NCBI GenBank assembly: GCA_035405785.1
Contig: DAONJS010000006.1
Coordinates: forward strand, 1-64,000
DNA length: 64,000 nucleotides
Direction of reading: 5' to 3'
Source of the DNA: BPGX01 sp035405785
Lineage (GTDB): Bacteria; Bacteroidota; Bacteroidia; B-17B0; Aurantibacillaceae
The position numbers and the translations under genes were made by a program. The notes under the pieces were generated by a model. It had not been told where the DNA came from and ran no database searches. It saw nothing but the letters and a program-made list of their open reading frames with translations. Shown one piece after another: positions 17,472 through 26,370 of this stretch. Each line of letters begins with the position of its first letter. Positions within the stretch are counted from its first letter, which is position 1.

Positions 17472-18512
17472 ATGAGATTGCTTATATTATATGAAGAATT
17501 AGCCCCTTACTTTTTGAGTAATATCAAGTATTTTGCAGAAGAATATAAAGTGCCAGTATTGATTATTTGCAAAAAAGTAAATCCTGTTGCACCCTTTGAA
17601 TTTGAAATTAATTCAGAATATATTTCAATCATAGATAGAGATAGTTTAAGTTTTAATGAACTGATGAATAAAATTAAAAACTTTAATCCCACCTGTTTAA
17701 TGCAAGCAGGATGGATTTATCCTAAATACTTTGAAATTACAAAACAACTCAAACTTTCTAATAATATCTTACTTTTAGACAATCAATGGGAAAACACATT
17801 ACGACAAAACATAGGAAGTATTTACTTTAAAATTAAATATAAAAAACTATTTCATAAAGCATTTGTGCCTGGGAACAAACAAAAAAAATTCGCAAAGCAT
17901 TTAGGATTTGATGAACAAGACATTACATTAGGTTTTTATTGCTGTGATACAAAGTATTTTCAAGAAATATATTTTGAAAGAAAAAAGAATAATAAAAGAA
18001 ACTACACATTTTTATTTGTTGGAAGATATGCATCAGAAAAAAATATTGAATTGTTGTGGCAATCATTTATTGAAGTGTGTAATGAATATCCTAATAACTG
18101 GCAATTATATTGTGCAGGCAAGGGAAATATAAAACCAATTCAACATCCACAAATTAAACATTTAGGATTTATTCAGCCCAAAGCATTAAGAAATATCATT
18201 TTGCAAACAGATGTATTTATATTACCAAGCAAATTTGAACCATGGGGTGTAGTGGTTCATGAAATGACTACTGCAGGTTTACCCATCATTTGTTCATCAA
18301 AAGTAGGGGCTAATGAATTTTTTGTTCGTCATCAGGAAAATGGATTTATTTTTCAACCTAACAATAAACAAGCACTAAAAAATTATTTATTAGAATTCAT
18401 AAAACTAAATGATGATGAATATCTTTCAATGTGTGAAAAAAGTTATCAACTATCACAAAAAATAAATACAGATAACTGGATAAAAAAAATTTACCATCTT
18501 TGCAAAGAATAA
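17472..18512 (+). CDS. Glycosyltransferase family 4 (GT-B fold)
   Basis: This is a retaining GT-B glycosyltransferase of 346 residues. The C-terminal Rossmann domain begins at FLFVGRYASEKNIELLW. The family E-x7-E motif is seen in SKFEPWGVVVHEM, followed by GLPIICSSKVGANEF. The N-terminal acceptor domain is divergent (MRLLILYEELAPYF). It begins 1 base after the GT2 stop, which indicates translational coupling. Specificity unknown. Confidence 0.87.
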   Translation: MRLLILYEELAPYFLSNIKYFAEEYKVPVLIICKKVNPVAPFEFEINSEYISIIDRDSLSFNELMNKIKNFNPTCLMQAGWIYPKYFEITKQLKLSNNILLLDNQWENTLRQNIGSIYFKIKYKKLFHKAFVPGNKQKKFAKHLGFDEQDITLGFYCCDTKYFQEIYFERKKNNKRNYTFLFVGRYASEKNIELLWQSFIEVCNEYPNNWQLYCAGKGNIKPIQHPQIKHLGFIQPKALRNIILQTDVFILPSKFEPWGVVVHEMTTAGLPIICSSKVGANEFFVRHQENGFIFQPNNKQALKNYLLEFIKLNDDEYLSMCEKSYQLSQKINTDNWIKKIYHLCKE

Positions 18513-18542
18513 AAAGCATTTTCAAACAACAAAATATATTAG

Positions 18543-19511
18543 ATGAAAACACATATTCTAATAACAGGAGGTGCAGGAAACATAGGCAGTTCGCTCGCAA
18601 AAAAATTAGCAGAAAATCCAAACTATCAGATAGTAATTGTAGATAATTTAAGCACTGGCAGTGAAAAAAAGATTCCTAAAAGTATTCACAATAATGTAAA
18701 ATTCATCAAAGCAGATTGTAATAATTATCAGGATATTGCTAAAGTATTTTATCAATTTCCTATTCAATATGTATTTCACTTTGCGGCAGTAGTGGGCGTA
18801 AAGAGAACACAGGAAAATCCTTTGAAAGTTTTAGATGACATTAAAGGAATTGAAAATATATTACAACTTTCTAAAGTAGCAGGTATCAAAAAGTTTTTTT
18901 ATGCTTCATCATCTGAAGTGTATGGAGAACCTGTAGAAATTCCACAAAGAGAATACAGCACACCTCTTAATTCACGGATTCCTTATGCCGTTGTGAAAAA
19001 TGTTGGAGAATGTTATTGTCGTTCATATTATCAGGAGTATAAATTGTCCTACACCATCTTTCGGTTTTTTAATACTTATGGACCTTATCAAACTACCGAT
19101 TTTGTTATACCTAAATTTTTAGTTGCCGCACTGAACAATGAACCCATTACTATTTATGGCGATGGTTCTCAATCCCGCACCTTTACTTATATTGACGACA
19201 ATGTAGATACAATGATAAATATCTTTGAAAAAAATTTATTAGATAATGATGTAATAAATATCGGCAATGATGAAATGATTTCTGTATTAGAATTAGCACA
19301 AAGAATTATCAAAATAACTCGTTCAAAATCTGAAATTGTTTTCCTACCACCATTGAAAGAAGGAGATATGACTCGCAGAATGCCTGATAATTCAAAGATG
19401 AGAAGCATTTTAAACAGACCTTTAATTTCTTTAGAAGAAGGTATTCAAAAATTATTAAATAATAAAGATTTTTTAGAACTTAATTCTATTTCAAAAACAT
19501 GTGTGGAATAA
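18543..19511 (+). CDS. NAD-dependent sugar epimerase/dehydratase (extended SDR)
   Basis: This cytoplasmic nucleotide-sugar modifying enzyme has 322 residues. It has the NAD motif GGAGNIGSSLAKKL, the catalytic SSSEVYGEP with YAVVK (Tyr-x3-Lys) and RFFNTYGPYQ. It is nearest to UDP-glucose/GlcNAc 4-epimerase and dTDP-glucose dehydratase-like enzymes. Which reaction it catalyses is not resolved. Its last codons overlap the start of the asparagine synthetase gene by 13 bases. Confidence 0.88.
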   Translation: MKTHILITGGAGNIGSSLAKKLAENPNYQIVIVDNLSTGSEKKIPKSIHNNVKFIKADCNNYQDIAKVFYQFPIQYVFHFAAVVGVKRTQENPLKVLDDIKGIENILQLSKVAGIKKFFYASSSEVYGEPVEIPQREYSTPLNSRIPYAVVKNVGECYCRSYYQEYKLSYTIFRFFNTYGPYQTTDFVIPKFLVAALNNEPITIYGDGSQSRTFTYIDDNVDTMINIFEKNLLDNDVINIGNDEMISVLELAQRIIKITRSKSEIVFLPPLKEGDMTRRMPDNSKMRSILNRPLISLEEGIQKLLNNKDFLELNSISKTCVE

Positions 19512-21376
19512 CAGGTATTTTTACAACTCGTTCTTTTCAACATTCAGAATTATGTGCTGAACTTACAAAGCAGTTACATCATAGAGGTCCTGATTTTTCA
19601 AATGTTTTGCAGTTAGATGAATTTTGTAGCGTTGGACATGCTCGCTTAAAGATAATTGATTTAAGTGATAATGCTAATCAACCAATGCAATGTTATCAAA
19701 ATAGATTTGTAATAGTATTTAACGGTGAAATATATAATTTCAAACAATTGAAATTAGAACTTCAACGAGTATCCTTTCATTCAAAAGAAAAACCATATCC
19801 ATTTCAAACAAATTCAGATACAGAAGTAATTTTAGCAGCATATCACAGATGGGGAGAAAACTGTGTGCAATTTTTAGATGGCATGTTTGCTTTTGCGATT
19901 TATGATAAACTTAACAAAGAGATATTTTTAGCAAGAGATAGAATGGGGAAAAAGCCATTATATTATTATTTGAATGATAATGTTTTTATCTTTTCATCTG
20001 AAATTCGCCCTTTACTTCAATCTAAATTAATTCCCAAAAAAATAAATGCTTCACAACTTTATGATTATTTTCAGTATCACACTAATTTTTCACCTCATAC
20101 TTTAATTACAGATGTTCAGCTATTAGATTCATCAACGAGTTTGAAAATTGTTTTACAAAACAATAAATTAAAATCAGAAAAGAAAAAATACTGGCAAGCC
20201 ATTGATAAAACTTATTCAACAAATGATATTAGTTATGATGAAGCAAAAATCCAAGTGAAAAAATTATTATTTGATGCAGTTGAAAAAAGATTGATAAGCG
20301 ATGTGCCATTAGGTGCGTTTTTATCGGGAGGTATTGATTCATCTGCAATTGTCAGTATTCTTAAACAGTTTTATTCCAATAATGTTAATACATTTCACAT
20401 TACATCTGAAAACAAAGAGTTTTCAGAAAATCAATATGCCCAATCATTAGCAGAATTGTATAAAACTAATCATCATAACATTATACTCAAAGAAAAAGAA
20501 GTTTTAGAATTAGTGCCCGAAGCACTAGAAAAAATGGACTATCCATCAGGAGATGGTATTAATACTTACATTGTTTCAAAATATACAAAGCAAGCAGGTA
20601 TTACTGTTGCTTTATCAGGAGTAGGCGGAGATGAATTATTTGCAGGTTATCCCTCATTTAAGATAATGAAAAAGTTTCAGAGTTTAGATTTTCTTGATTT
20701 CCCTGCTATTAGAAAAAGTGTTGCAAATTTTATACCTGAAAGATTTTCGTATCGTTTGAAAATACTGCTACAATCACCTTCCTTGAAGGTTTATGAACTT
20801 TTTCCATTTCACAGAAAAGTATTTTTAGAAAAAAAATTACCCTTGAAAAATTCAAATAAATCAACATTTTTCAATGCTCATTTATCTGAAAAAAAATTAA
20901 TTTACAATGAGCATTTTTTAAGTTTTGTTTCTTTGTTAGAGTTAGATAATTATTTACAAAATGTATTGTTGAGAGATACTGACCAAATGTCTATGGCAAA
21001 TGCTCTTGAAGTAAGAGCACCATTTTTAGATACAGCACTTGTAAATTTTGTTCTTGCATTACCAGATGAGTATAAATATCCTACTACACCCAAAAAATTA
21101 TTAACTGACGCATTAAGTGATTTATTACCAAAAGATATAATTCACCGAAAAAAGATGGGATTTGTATTGCCTTTCAAAGATTGGATGAGAAAAGAATTAT
21201 TTGAATTTTGTAATCAAAATATCAAAGATTTATCAGAGCATTCTTTTATTGATAAAGAAAAACTAATGAGCGAATGGAAAAATTTTACAAATAATAAAAA
21301 TGGCAGATGGTGGATGTTTTGGCATTTGATTGTTTTACAAAACTGGATAAATAAAAATGATATTCAGGTAGAATGA
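19499..21376 (+). CDS. asnB: Glutamine-hydrolysing asparagine synthetase (AsnB-type)
   Basis: This is an ATP-dependent amidotransferase of 625 residues. Met-Cys-Gly at the N-terminus leaves Cys2 as glutaminase nucleophile, with RGPD and FNGEIYN following. The synthetase half has the PP-loop LSGGIDSS near residue 280, GVGGDELFAGYP and a long helical C-terminus. Its placement between sugar-modifying and glycosyltransferase genes suggests it may amidate a uronic acid or other glycan acid rather than make free asparagine, as known for AsnB paralogues in O-antigen loci. This role is an inference. Confidence 0.9.
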   Translation: MCGITGIFTTRSFQHSELCAELTKQLHHRGPDFSNVLQLDEFCSVGHARLKIIDLSDNANQPMQCYQNRFVIVFNGEIYNFKQLKLELQRVSFHSKEKPYPFQTNSDTEVILAAYHRWGENCVQFLDGMFAFAIYDKLNKEIFLARDRMGKKPLYYYLNDNVFIFSSEIRPLLQSKLIPKKINASQLYDYFQYHTNFSPHTLITDVQLLDSSTSLKIVLQNNKLKSEKKKYWQAIDKTYSTNDISYDEAKIQVKKLLFDAVEKRLISDVPLGAFLSGGIDSSAIVSILKQFYSNNVNTFHITSENKEFSENQYAQSLAELYKTNHHNIILKEKEVLELVPEALEKMDYPSGDGINTYIVSKYTKQAGITVALSGVGGDELFAGYPSFKIMKKFQSLDFLDFPAIRKSVANFIPERFSYRLKILLQSPSLKVYELFPFHRKVFLEKKLPLKNSNKSTFFNAHLSEKKLIYNEHFLSFVSLLELDNYLQNVLLRDTDQMSMANALEVRAPFLDTALVNFVLALPDEYKYPTTPKKLLTDALSDLLPKDIIHRKKMGFVLPFKDWMRKELFEFCNQNIKDLSEHSFIDKEKLMSEWKNFTNNKNGRWWMFWHLIVLQNWINKNDIQVE

Positions 21377-22527
21377 AAACAAAAGTTTTGATACTGATAG
21401 ATTGGTTTTTGCCGGGCAATAAAGCAGGTGGTCCTGTAAAGTCCATTTATTCATTAGTGAAGTCATTAGAAAATGATATTGATTTTTTTATTCTTACAAT
21501 GAATACAGACATTAATTCAGATAAGGAATACAATGTAACTTCTGATAAATGGACAAAATATGATGGAATAAATGTTTTCTATTTTTCTGAAAGAAATTTT
21601 ACAATTAAAAATTTTTTGAATGTTGTTCATCAATTAAATCCTGATGTTATTTATATCAATAGTTTTTGGTCATACAAATTTTCTATACTACCTTTACTAT
21701 TATCAAAGTTTCTACTTATTAAATCACCAATTGTTTTATCGCCAAGAGGAATGCTGGAATCAGGAGCAATGGGTATAAAGTCATTCAAGAAAAAATTATT
21801 TTTGTTTATTTCAAAAACAATAGGATTACATAAGAATTTGATATTTCACGCTACAAGTGATAATGAAAAGAAATCAATTGAATATTTTTATCCATCATCA
21901 AAAATTTTTCAGATACCCAATTTATCCTATATTCAAAGTATTGAAAGTTTTAATGATAAAAAAGAAAATCATTTGAAATTATTTTTTTTATCTCGTGTAA
22001 GCCCTGTGAAAAATTTAGATTTTGCCATTGATGTATTGAAAGAAGTTTCTAATCAAAAATACATTTTTATTGAATATGATATTTATGGAAACAATGAAGA
22101 CAAAGAATACTTTAAATTATGCAAAGAACTAATTAAGTCGTTACCAGAAAATATCAAAGTAACATACAAAGGAACATTAAGTTTTAATGAAATTTCTGCA
22201 ACTATTCAGAATTATCATTTTTTATTTTTACCTACAAAAAATGAAAATTTTGGTCACGCAATTGTTGAAACATTATTTTGTGGAAGACCCGTAATTATTA
22301 GTAACTGCACGCCATGGAATGATGTGAATGTTTTTAATTGCGGTTATGCTTTGCCATTAGATAAAAATAAATTTGCTGAAAAAATTTTGTATGCTTGCAA
22401 AATGAACACTGATGAATTTCAAAAAATGTGCATTAACGCAAAAAATTATATTCAGAAAAAAATAAATATTGACCAAATAAAAAACGAATACAAAAAATTA
22501 TTTGAATATGTCGCAAAATCAAAGTGA
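21373..22527 (+). CDS. Glycosyltransferase family 4 (GT-B fold)
   Basis: A second GT4 enzyme, of 384 residues. The N-terminus has LIDWFLPGNKAGGPVKSI, a glycine-rich entry typical of this family. The central LSPRGMLESGAM and the C-terminal E-x7-E motif NENFGHAIVETLFCGRPV are clear. The start overlaps the asnB stop by 4 bases (ATGA), so translation is coupled. It probably adds a sugar to the same glycan. Confidence 0.89.
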   Translation: MKTKVLILIDWFLPGNKAGGPVKSIYSLVKSLENDIDFFILTMNTDINSDKEYNVTSDKWTKYDGINVFYFSERNFTIKNFLNVVHQLNPDVIYINSFWSYKFSILPLLLSKFLLIKSPIVLSPRGMLESGAMGIKSFKKKLFLFISKTIGLHKNLIFHATSDNEKKSIEYFYPSSKIFQIPNLSYIQSIESFNDKKENHLKLFFLSRVSPVKNLDFAIDVLKEVSNQKYIFIEYDIYGNNEDKEYFKLCKELIKSLPENIKVTYKGTLSFNEISATIQNYHFLFLPTKNENFGHAIVETLFCGRPVIISNCTPWNDVNVFNCGYALPLDKNKFAEKILYACKMNTDEFQKMCINAKNYIQKKINIDQIKNEYKKLFEYVAKSK

Positions 22528-23071
22528 AAAAACAATAGATTTATCAAGGTATTCAAACAAAGAATATAAACCGGGTAATATAATTAAACGAATCCTATGG
22601 TATATTATTGGTGAATGCCTTGTAAATTCAATGCTTCCAGGAAACAAATGGAGAGTAGTATTATTGAGAATTTTTGGTGCAAAAATTGGAAAAGGTGTGG
22701 TTATTAAGCCATATGTAAAAATTAAATATCCATGGAAATTAGAAATTGGTGATTATACTTGGATTGGGGAACATGTGTGGATTGATAATCTTGGGAAAGT
22801 AAAAATTGGTAGCAATGTCTGTATTTCACAGGGTGCAATGCTTTTATGTGGTAATCACAATTATAAAAAAGTGACTTTTGATTTAATTGTTCTTGGAATT
22901 ACTATTGAAGATGGTACATGGGTGGGAGCAAAATGTGTTGTTTGTCCTGGCGTAGTAGTGAAATCACATAGTGTAATCACAGTAGGAAGTATTATTATTC
23001 AAAGTACCGAACCATATAGTATTTATCAAGGTAATCCTGCTGTAAAGATTAGAGATAGAGAAATTGAGTAG
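22508..23071 (+). CDS. WcaF-like hexapeptide-repeat acetyltransferase
   Basis: This sugar O-acyltransferase has a left-handed beta-helix. Residues about 60-180 show hexapeptide turns (IGKGVVIKPYVKIKY, IGDYTWIGEHVWID, IGSNVCISQGAMLLCGNHNY) with an active-site-like His in CGNHNY. The C-terminal YQGNPAVKIRD is typical of WcaF-type acetyltransferases. The ATG at 22508 is used rather than the upstream TTG, and it still overlaps the preceding gene by 20 bases. It ends the glycan operon and faces a SET-domain gene. Confidence 0.88.
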   Translation: MSQNQSEKTIDLSRYSNKEYKPGNIIKRILWYIIGECLVNSMLPGNKWRVVLLRIFGAKIGKGVVIKPYVKIKYPWKLEIGDYTWIGEHVWIDNLGKVKIGSNVCISQGAMLLCGNHNYKKVTFDLIVLGITIEDGTWVGAKCVVCPGVVVKSHSVITVGSIIIQSTEPYSIYQGNPAVKIRDREIE

Positions 23072-23114
23072 AGAATTTTAGTTTCTATACAACAACTACT
23101 ACTAAGATTTTTTG

Positions 23115-23288
23115 CCGCTAAGACGCAAATTTTATTTAGTTTTGAGTTTTTAGTTATTTTTTTTAATTCCAAATCATTAACTCAAAATTAAAAATGATGA
23201 CGATGTTGTTTCACAACATATCAGCATGCTGACCTATAGCGTCAGCACTCACACCTAAAAACTATTAAAATGCTTTGTGTCATTGCGG
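23115..23288. repeat. Composite intergenic element bounded by imperfect inverted repeats
   Basis: CCGCTAAGACGCAAA (23115-23129) and TTTGTGTCATTGCGG (23274-23288) form a 15-base terminal inverted repeat with three mismatches. Inside lie TTTAGTTTTGAGTTTTTAGT (23135-23154), AACTCAAAATTAAAAA (23179-23194) and two perfect hairpins. The element fills the gap between two convergent genes. It looks like a non-autonomous, MITE-like or REP-like insertion. No transposase is present. Confidence 0.6.
23203..23247. terminator. Two adjacent perfect hairpins
   Basis: ATGTTGT-TTC-ACAACAT (23203-23219) and TGCTGAC-CTATAGC-GTCAGCA (23227-23247) are both perfect 7-bp stems. The second competes with the palindrome TCAGCATGCTGA (23221-23232). 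They lie between convergent genes and could end transcription from either side. No T-run follows, so REP-like structural DNA is equally possible. Confidence 0.5.
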
Positions 23289-23319
23289 TTTAATTTTAAG
23301 TTGAATTGTAACACAATAA

Positions 23320-23787
23320 CTATAATTTAATCTTCAATTTCTTTATTATTTTTTGCCACTGTTCTAATTTTTCTTTTCCATACAACTTATTTTTTATATT
23401 GTATTTCACGGCATCCCAGTAATCTTTTGAATAACTTACAAAAATTTCTTCTCCTGCTTTAATATCACGAGTGGCAACGATAAAAACTTTATCACCAATG
23501 ATTTGATATTCTGCGTTGTTTTTATATTTTTTATGTCTTATCAAGCCTTCTGCATCGTTAGCATAGCGGGCTTTATATTGTGGTGTATTATAGGCATCAA
23601 TACATTTTTTCCTATTTACATAAGCCATATAGCCATCTTTATCTTCTTTTGTTCTCTTGCAATATTCTTTCCAGTCAATAATTTCACCACGATATTCAAT
23701 AATTTTACTTCCTTTTTTTATATCTTTTGTGGTGAATAAGCCCTTACCTGCATAAGGTAATCTTGATTTTTTTACAATAAGTGCCAT
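23320..23787 (-). CDS. SET-domain protein (putative lysine methyltransferase)
   Basis: This small 155-residue protein consists almost only of a SET domain. The N-terminal PYAGKGLFTTKDIKKGSKIIEYRG strand pair, the central RYANDAEG (in place of the NHS-type core) and GEEIFVSYSKDYW, which matches the C-terminal Tyr motif, are visible. No post-SET cysteines are seen. Bacterial SET proteins methylate lysines of cellular or host proteins, but the target here is unknown. It lies 18 bases downstream of the ABC ATPase gene on the same strand, so it probably shares its transcript. Confidence 0.85.
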   Translation of the reverse strand: MALIVKKSRLPYAGKGLFTTKDIKKGSKIIEYRGEIIDWKEYCKRTKEDKDGYMAYVNRKKCIDAYNTPQYKARYANDAEGLIRHKKYKNNAEYQIIGDKVFIVATRDIKAGEEIFVSYSKDYWDAVKYNIKNKLYGKEKLEQWQKIIKKLKIKL

Positions 23788-23805
23788 TTTATATAGTGAT
23801 TTAAA

Positions 23806-24525
23806 TTAAACTTCAGTCATTAAAAAATCTGAAAACAATTTTTGTTCTGATACTTTATCAGCGGTGGTATATAGCCATTTTTTATTGTGCATTAATAAAA
23901 CAGCATTAGCATAATTTGAACAAATATGCACATCGTGAGAGGACATAATGATAATTTTATTTTCCATCTTTATGAGTTCTGATAGTTTTGAAAGAATAAA
24001 TTTTTTTGTTCCATAATCTAAATAAGAAAGAGGCTCATCTAAAATAACAACTGGTGTTTGCTGTATTAAAGTTTTTGCTAACAAAACTTTCTGCAACTGT
24101 CCATCACTTAATTGATTGGCATGTAGTGTAAGCCATTCTTCAATTTTCAAAAAATTAGCATAGTAAAGAATAATGTCAATATCTTTTGTTTTTAGTTGAG
24201 CATTCCATTCTAAATATGGTAACCTTCCTAATGCAAGCACATCCATTACAGTATGATTCATTAAAAAAGGGCGATTAGTAAATAAAAATGCAAATGTTTT
24301 GGCAAAATGTTCATTGTTCATTTTAAAGACATCCTGATTATTAAAATAAATTTCACCACTTAATGGTTTTATCAATCTTGCAATTGTTTTAATGAAAGTA
24401 GTTTTACCACAACCATTATTACCATATAAAACGATGAGTTGAGATGGCTGAAACTCCGCATTTATAGGGCTTTCCAAAAGAGGTTTTGTATAACCAAAAG
24501 AGAGATTTTTGATTTGAAACATCAT
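23806..24525 (-). CDS. ABC transporter ATP-binding protein (FecE/BtuD-like)
   Basis: This ABC ATPase has 239 residues. It shows Walker A YGNNGCGKTTF, signature LSDGQLQKVLLAKTL, Walker B VVILDEPLSYLD and the switch His in SSHDVHI. It resembles the ATPases of iron-siderophore and cobalamin importers. No permease or substrate-binding gene is adjacent. Its ATG directly follows the TAA of the TPR lipoprotein gene, so the two are translationally coupled. Its permease may be encoded elsewhere, or it may work with an unrecognised partner. Confidence 0.9.
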   Translation of the reverse strand: MMFQIKNLSFGYTKPLLESPINAEFQPSQLIVLYGNNGCGKTTFIKTIARLIKPLSGEIYFNNQDVFKMNNEHFAKTFAFLFTNRPFLMNHTVMDVLALGRLPYLEWNAQLKTKDIDIILYYANFLKIEEWLTLHANQLSDGQLQKVLLAKTLIQQTPVVILDEPLSYLDYGTKKFILSKLSELIKMENKIIIMSSHDVHICSNYANAVLLMHNKKWLYTTADKVSEQKLFSDFLMTEV

Positions 24526-25563
24526 TTATTTTTTTTTCTCTAACTCATTAAGTTCCTGAATGGCGGGTTCAAAGTTATTTCTATAATTCAAGCATTGTTT
24601 AAAATCTTCAATGGCTTCTTTATTCTTTTTCAATTCTTTTTTAATAAGACCACGAGCATAATATGCTTCTGCATAATCAACTTTTTGTTGTATTGCTTTT
24701 GTAAAATATTCTATGGCTTTTTGAGGATTTTTTTTCATTGCAAATTCTATTGCTCCTAAATTGTAATACACTTGAGGTAAATTAGGATATAATTCTAAAA
24801 GACGATTATATGTTGCAACAGCACTATCAACCATTCCCATTTGTTGAAAGAAAAATGCTTTATCGTATAGAGCAATATCATTAGCAGGATTAATTTTTAG
24901 AGCATTGTTGTAATACTGCAAGGCAAGTGTATTATTCTTTGCAGCATACAATACACCAATATCTATAAAAGCATCAATGTGTTTTGGATTTTGTTCAATA
25001 GCGGTTTGTAAACTTGAAATGGCTTTATTAGTATCTCCTAATTCTTTATATACATTGCCCTTTAAATAATATCCTTGTGCTAATGTGGCATCAATTTTTA
25101 ATGCTTTATTAATGTATTCAATAGATTTTTCATATTGTTTAACAAGATAATATAATTCTGCTAATTTCAAATATGCTTCAGTATTGTCAGGAAATTTTTT
25201 GATAATTTCTACTAATTTATCCTTAGAAAGTTTAGTTTTATTAGCCGCAAAATACATATCCGCCAATAACAAATGATTTCTAACATTATTACTATCAATT
25301 TTAATAGCTCTTTTACAATCATTGATAGCAACATCTAATTGCTTGGCATCTCTGTAAATAATTGCACGCATTCTGTATAGTGAGTCATTATTAGGATTTT
25401 CAAGTAATAGAGCATTGATGGAATCTAACTTAGGATTTTTCAAAACTTTTTGCAAACTATCCTGTTGTTTTTTCTCATTTTCATTTATTGATGAATGCTG
25501 ATTACAGGAGATATTGAATAAAAATATAATTGATATTCCTAATAAAGAAAATTTAATTTTCAT
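24526..25563 (-). CDS. TPR-repeat lipoprotein
   Basis: This 345-residue protein begins with a lipoprotein signal (LLGISIIFLFNISC, Cys at about 21). About seven tetratricopeptide repeats follow across residues 50-335, for example AYLKLAELYYLVKQYEKSIEYI and GYYLKGNVYKELGDTNKAI. It is probably anchored in the envelope and acts as a protein-binding scaffold. A -7 box lies 17 bases upstream. It leads a transcript with the ABC ATPase and the SET protein. It could be any TPR adaptor, and no specific family is recognised. Confidence 0.88.
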   Translation of the reverse strand: MKIKFSLLGISIIFLFNISCNQHSSINENEKKQQDSLQKVLKNPKLDSINALLLENPNNDSLYRMRAIIYRDAKQLDVAINDCKRAIKIDSNNVRNHLLLADMYFAANKTKLSKDKLVEIIKKFPDNTEAYLKLAELYYLVKQYEKSIEYINKALKIDATLAQGYYLKGNVYKELGDTNKAISSLQTAIEQNPKHIDAFIDIGVLYAAKNNTLALQYYNNALKINPANDIALYDKAFFFQQMGMVDSAVATYNRLLELYPNLPQVYYNLGAIEFAMKKNPQKAIEYFTKAIQQKVDYAEAYYARGLIKKELKKNKEAIEDFKQCLNYRNNFEPAIQELNELEKKK

Positions 25564-25579
25564 AAGTAATTATATGCCG

Positions 25580-25587
25580 CAAAGATA
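25580..25587 (-). promoter_or_regulatory. -7 box of the TPR lipoprotein / ABC / SET transcript (TATCTTTG)
   Basis: TATCTTTG on the minus strand matches TAnnTTTG, 17 bases before the ATG at 25563. It forms a divergent pair with the box at 25659. Confidence 0.6.
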
Positions 25588-25658
25588 TTGTGAATTTTGA
25601 AATATCAGATAAAATAATATGATTAAAATTTACCATTGACAGTTAATAATTAATTCAA

Positions 25659-25666
25659 TACTTTTG
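25659..25666 (+). promoter_or_regulatory. -7 box of the NeuD-like gene (TACTTTTG) with -33 TTG
   Basis: TACTTTTG matches TAnnTTTG. A TTG at 25636-25638 lies 20 bases upstream, within the usual Bacteroidota spacing. The ATG at 25683 follows 17 bases later. Confidence 0.65.
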
Positions 25667-25682
25667 CAATAAAATTTTGTGT

Positions 25683-26360
25683 ATGAAAAAGAATAAGAAG
25701 TTGGTATTGTTTGGAGACAGTTCTTTTGCAGAAATTGCTTATGAATATTTTACTTATGATTCGGAATATGAAGTAGTGGCATTTACAGTAAGTAAAGCGT
25801 ATCTAAAAAGAGAGACATTGTTTGACCTGCCAATAGTGCCATTTGAAGAAGTAGAAAAAATTTATCCACCATCAGAGTATGAAATGCATATTGCATTAGT
25901 GTATAATACATTGAATAGAAATCGTGCTAAGTTTTATTACGAAGCAAAAAACAAAGGATATAAATTAGCCAATTACATTAGCAGTAAATGTTTTGTTTGG
26001 AGAAATGTTACAATGGGAGATAATGTGTTTATCTTTGAAGACAACACTGTTCAACCATTTGTAAAAATGGGTTCAAATATTGTATTGTGGAGTGGTAATC
26101 ACATTGGTCATCATTCGGTATTAGGAAATCATTTGTTTATTTCATCACATGTGGTAATTAGCGGGCATTGTACAGTGGGCGATTATTGTTTTTTTGGCGT
26201 AAATAGCACGGTGGGTAATAATATCAATATTGGAAAAGATTGTTTGATTGGTGCAGGATGTTTGATTGTAAAAGATACTGGAGATGGAAAATTATTTAAA
26301 GGCACACCTGCAAAAGCAGATGAGATTTCTGTATATGAAAAATTTGGTATAAAAGAGTAA
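25683..26360 (+). CDS. NeuD-like sugar O-acyltransferase
   Basis: This 225-residue acyltransferase has an N-terminal PglD/NeuD-type Rossmann half (KLVLFGDSSFAEIAYEYF) and a C-terminal left-handed beta-helix. The latter carries hexapeptide repeats (MGDNVFIFEDNTVQP, VLGNHLFISSHVVISG, IGKDCLIGAGCLIV) and a GNHIGHHS loop with candidate catalytic His. I chose the ATG at 25683 rather than the upstream TTG because it follows a good promoter. It is followed 10 bases later by a GH43-like protein. The pair probably modifies a surface sugar. Confidence 0.86.
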   Translation: MKKNKKLVLFGDSSFAEIAYEYFTYDSEYEVVAFTVSKAYLKRETLFDLPIVPFEEVEKIYPPSEYEMHIALVYNTLNRNRAKFYYEAKNKGYKLANYISSKCFVWRNVTMGDNVFIFEDNTVQPFVKMGSNIVLWSGNHIGHHSVLGNHLFISSHVVISGHCTVGDYCFFGVNSTVGNNINIGKDCLIGAGCLIVKDTGDGKLFKGTPAKADEISVYEKFGIKE

Positions 26361-26370
26361 ATCAAAAATA

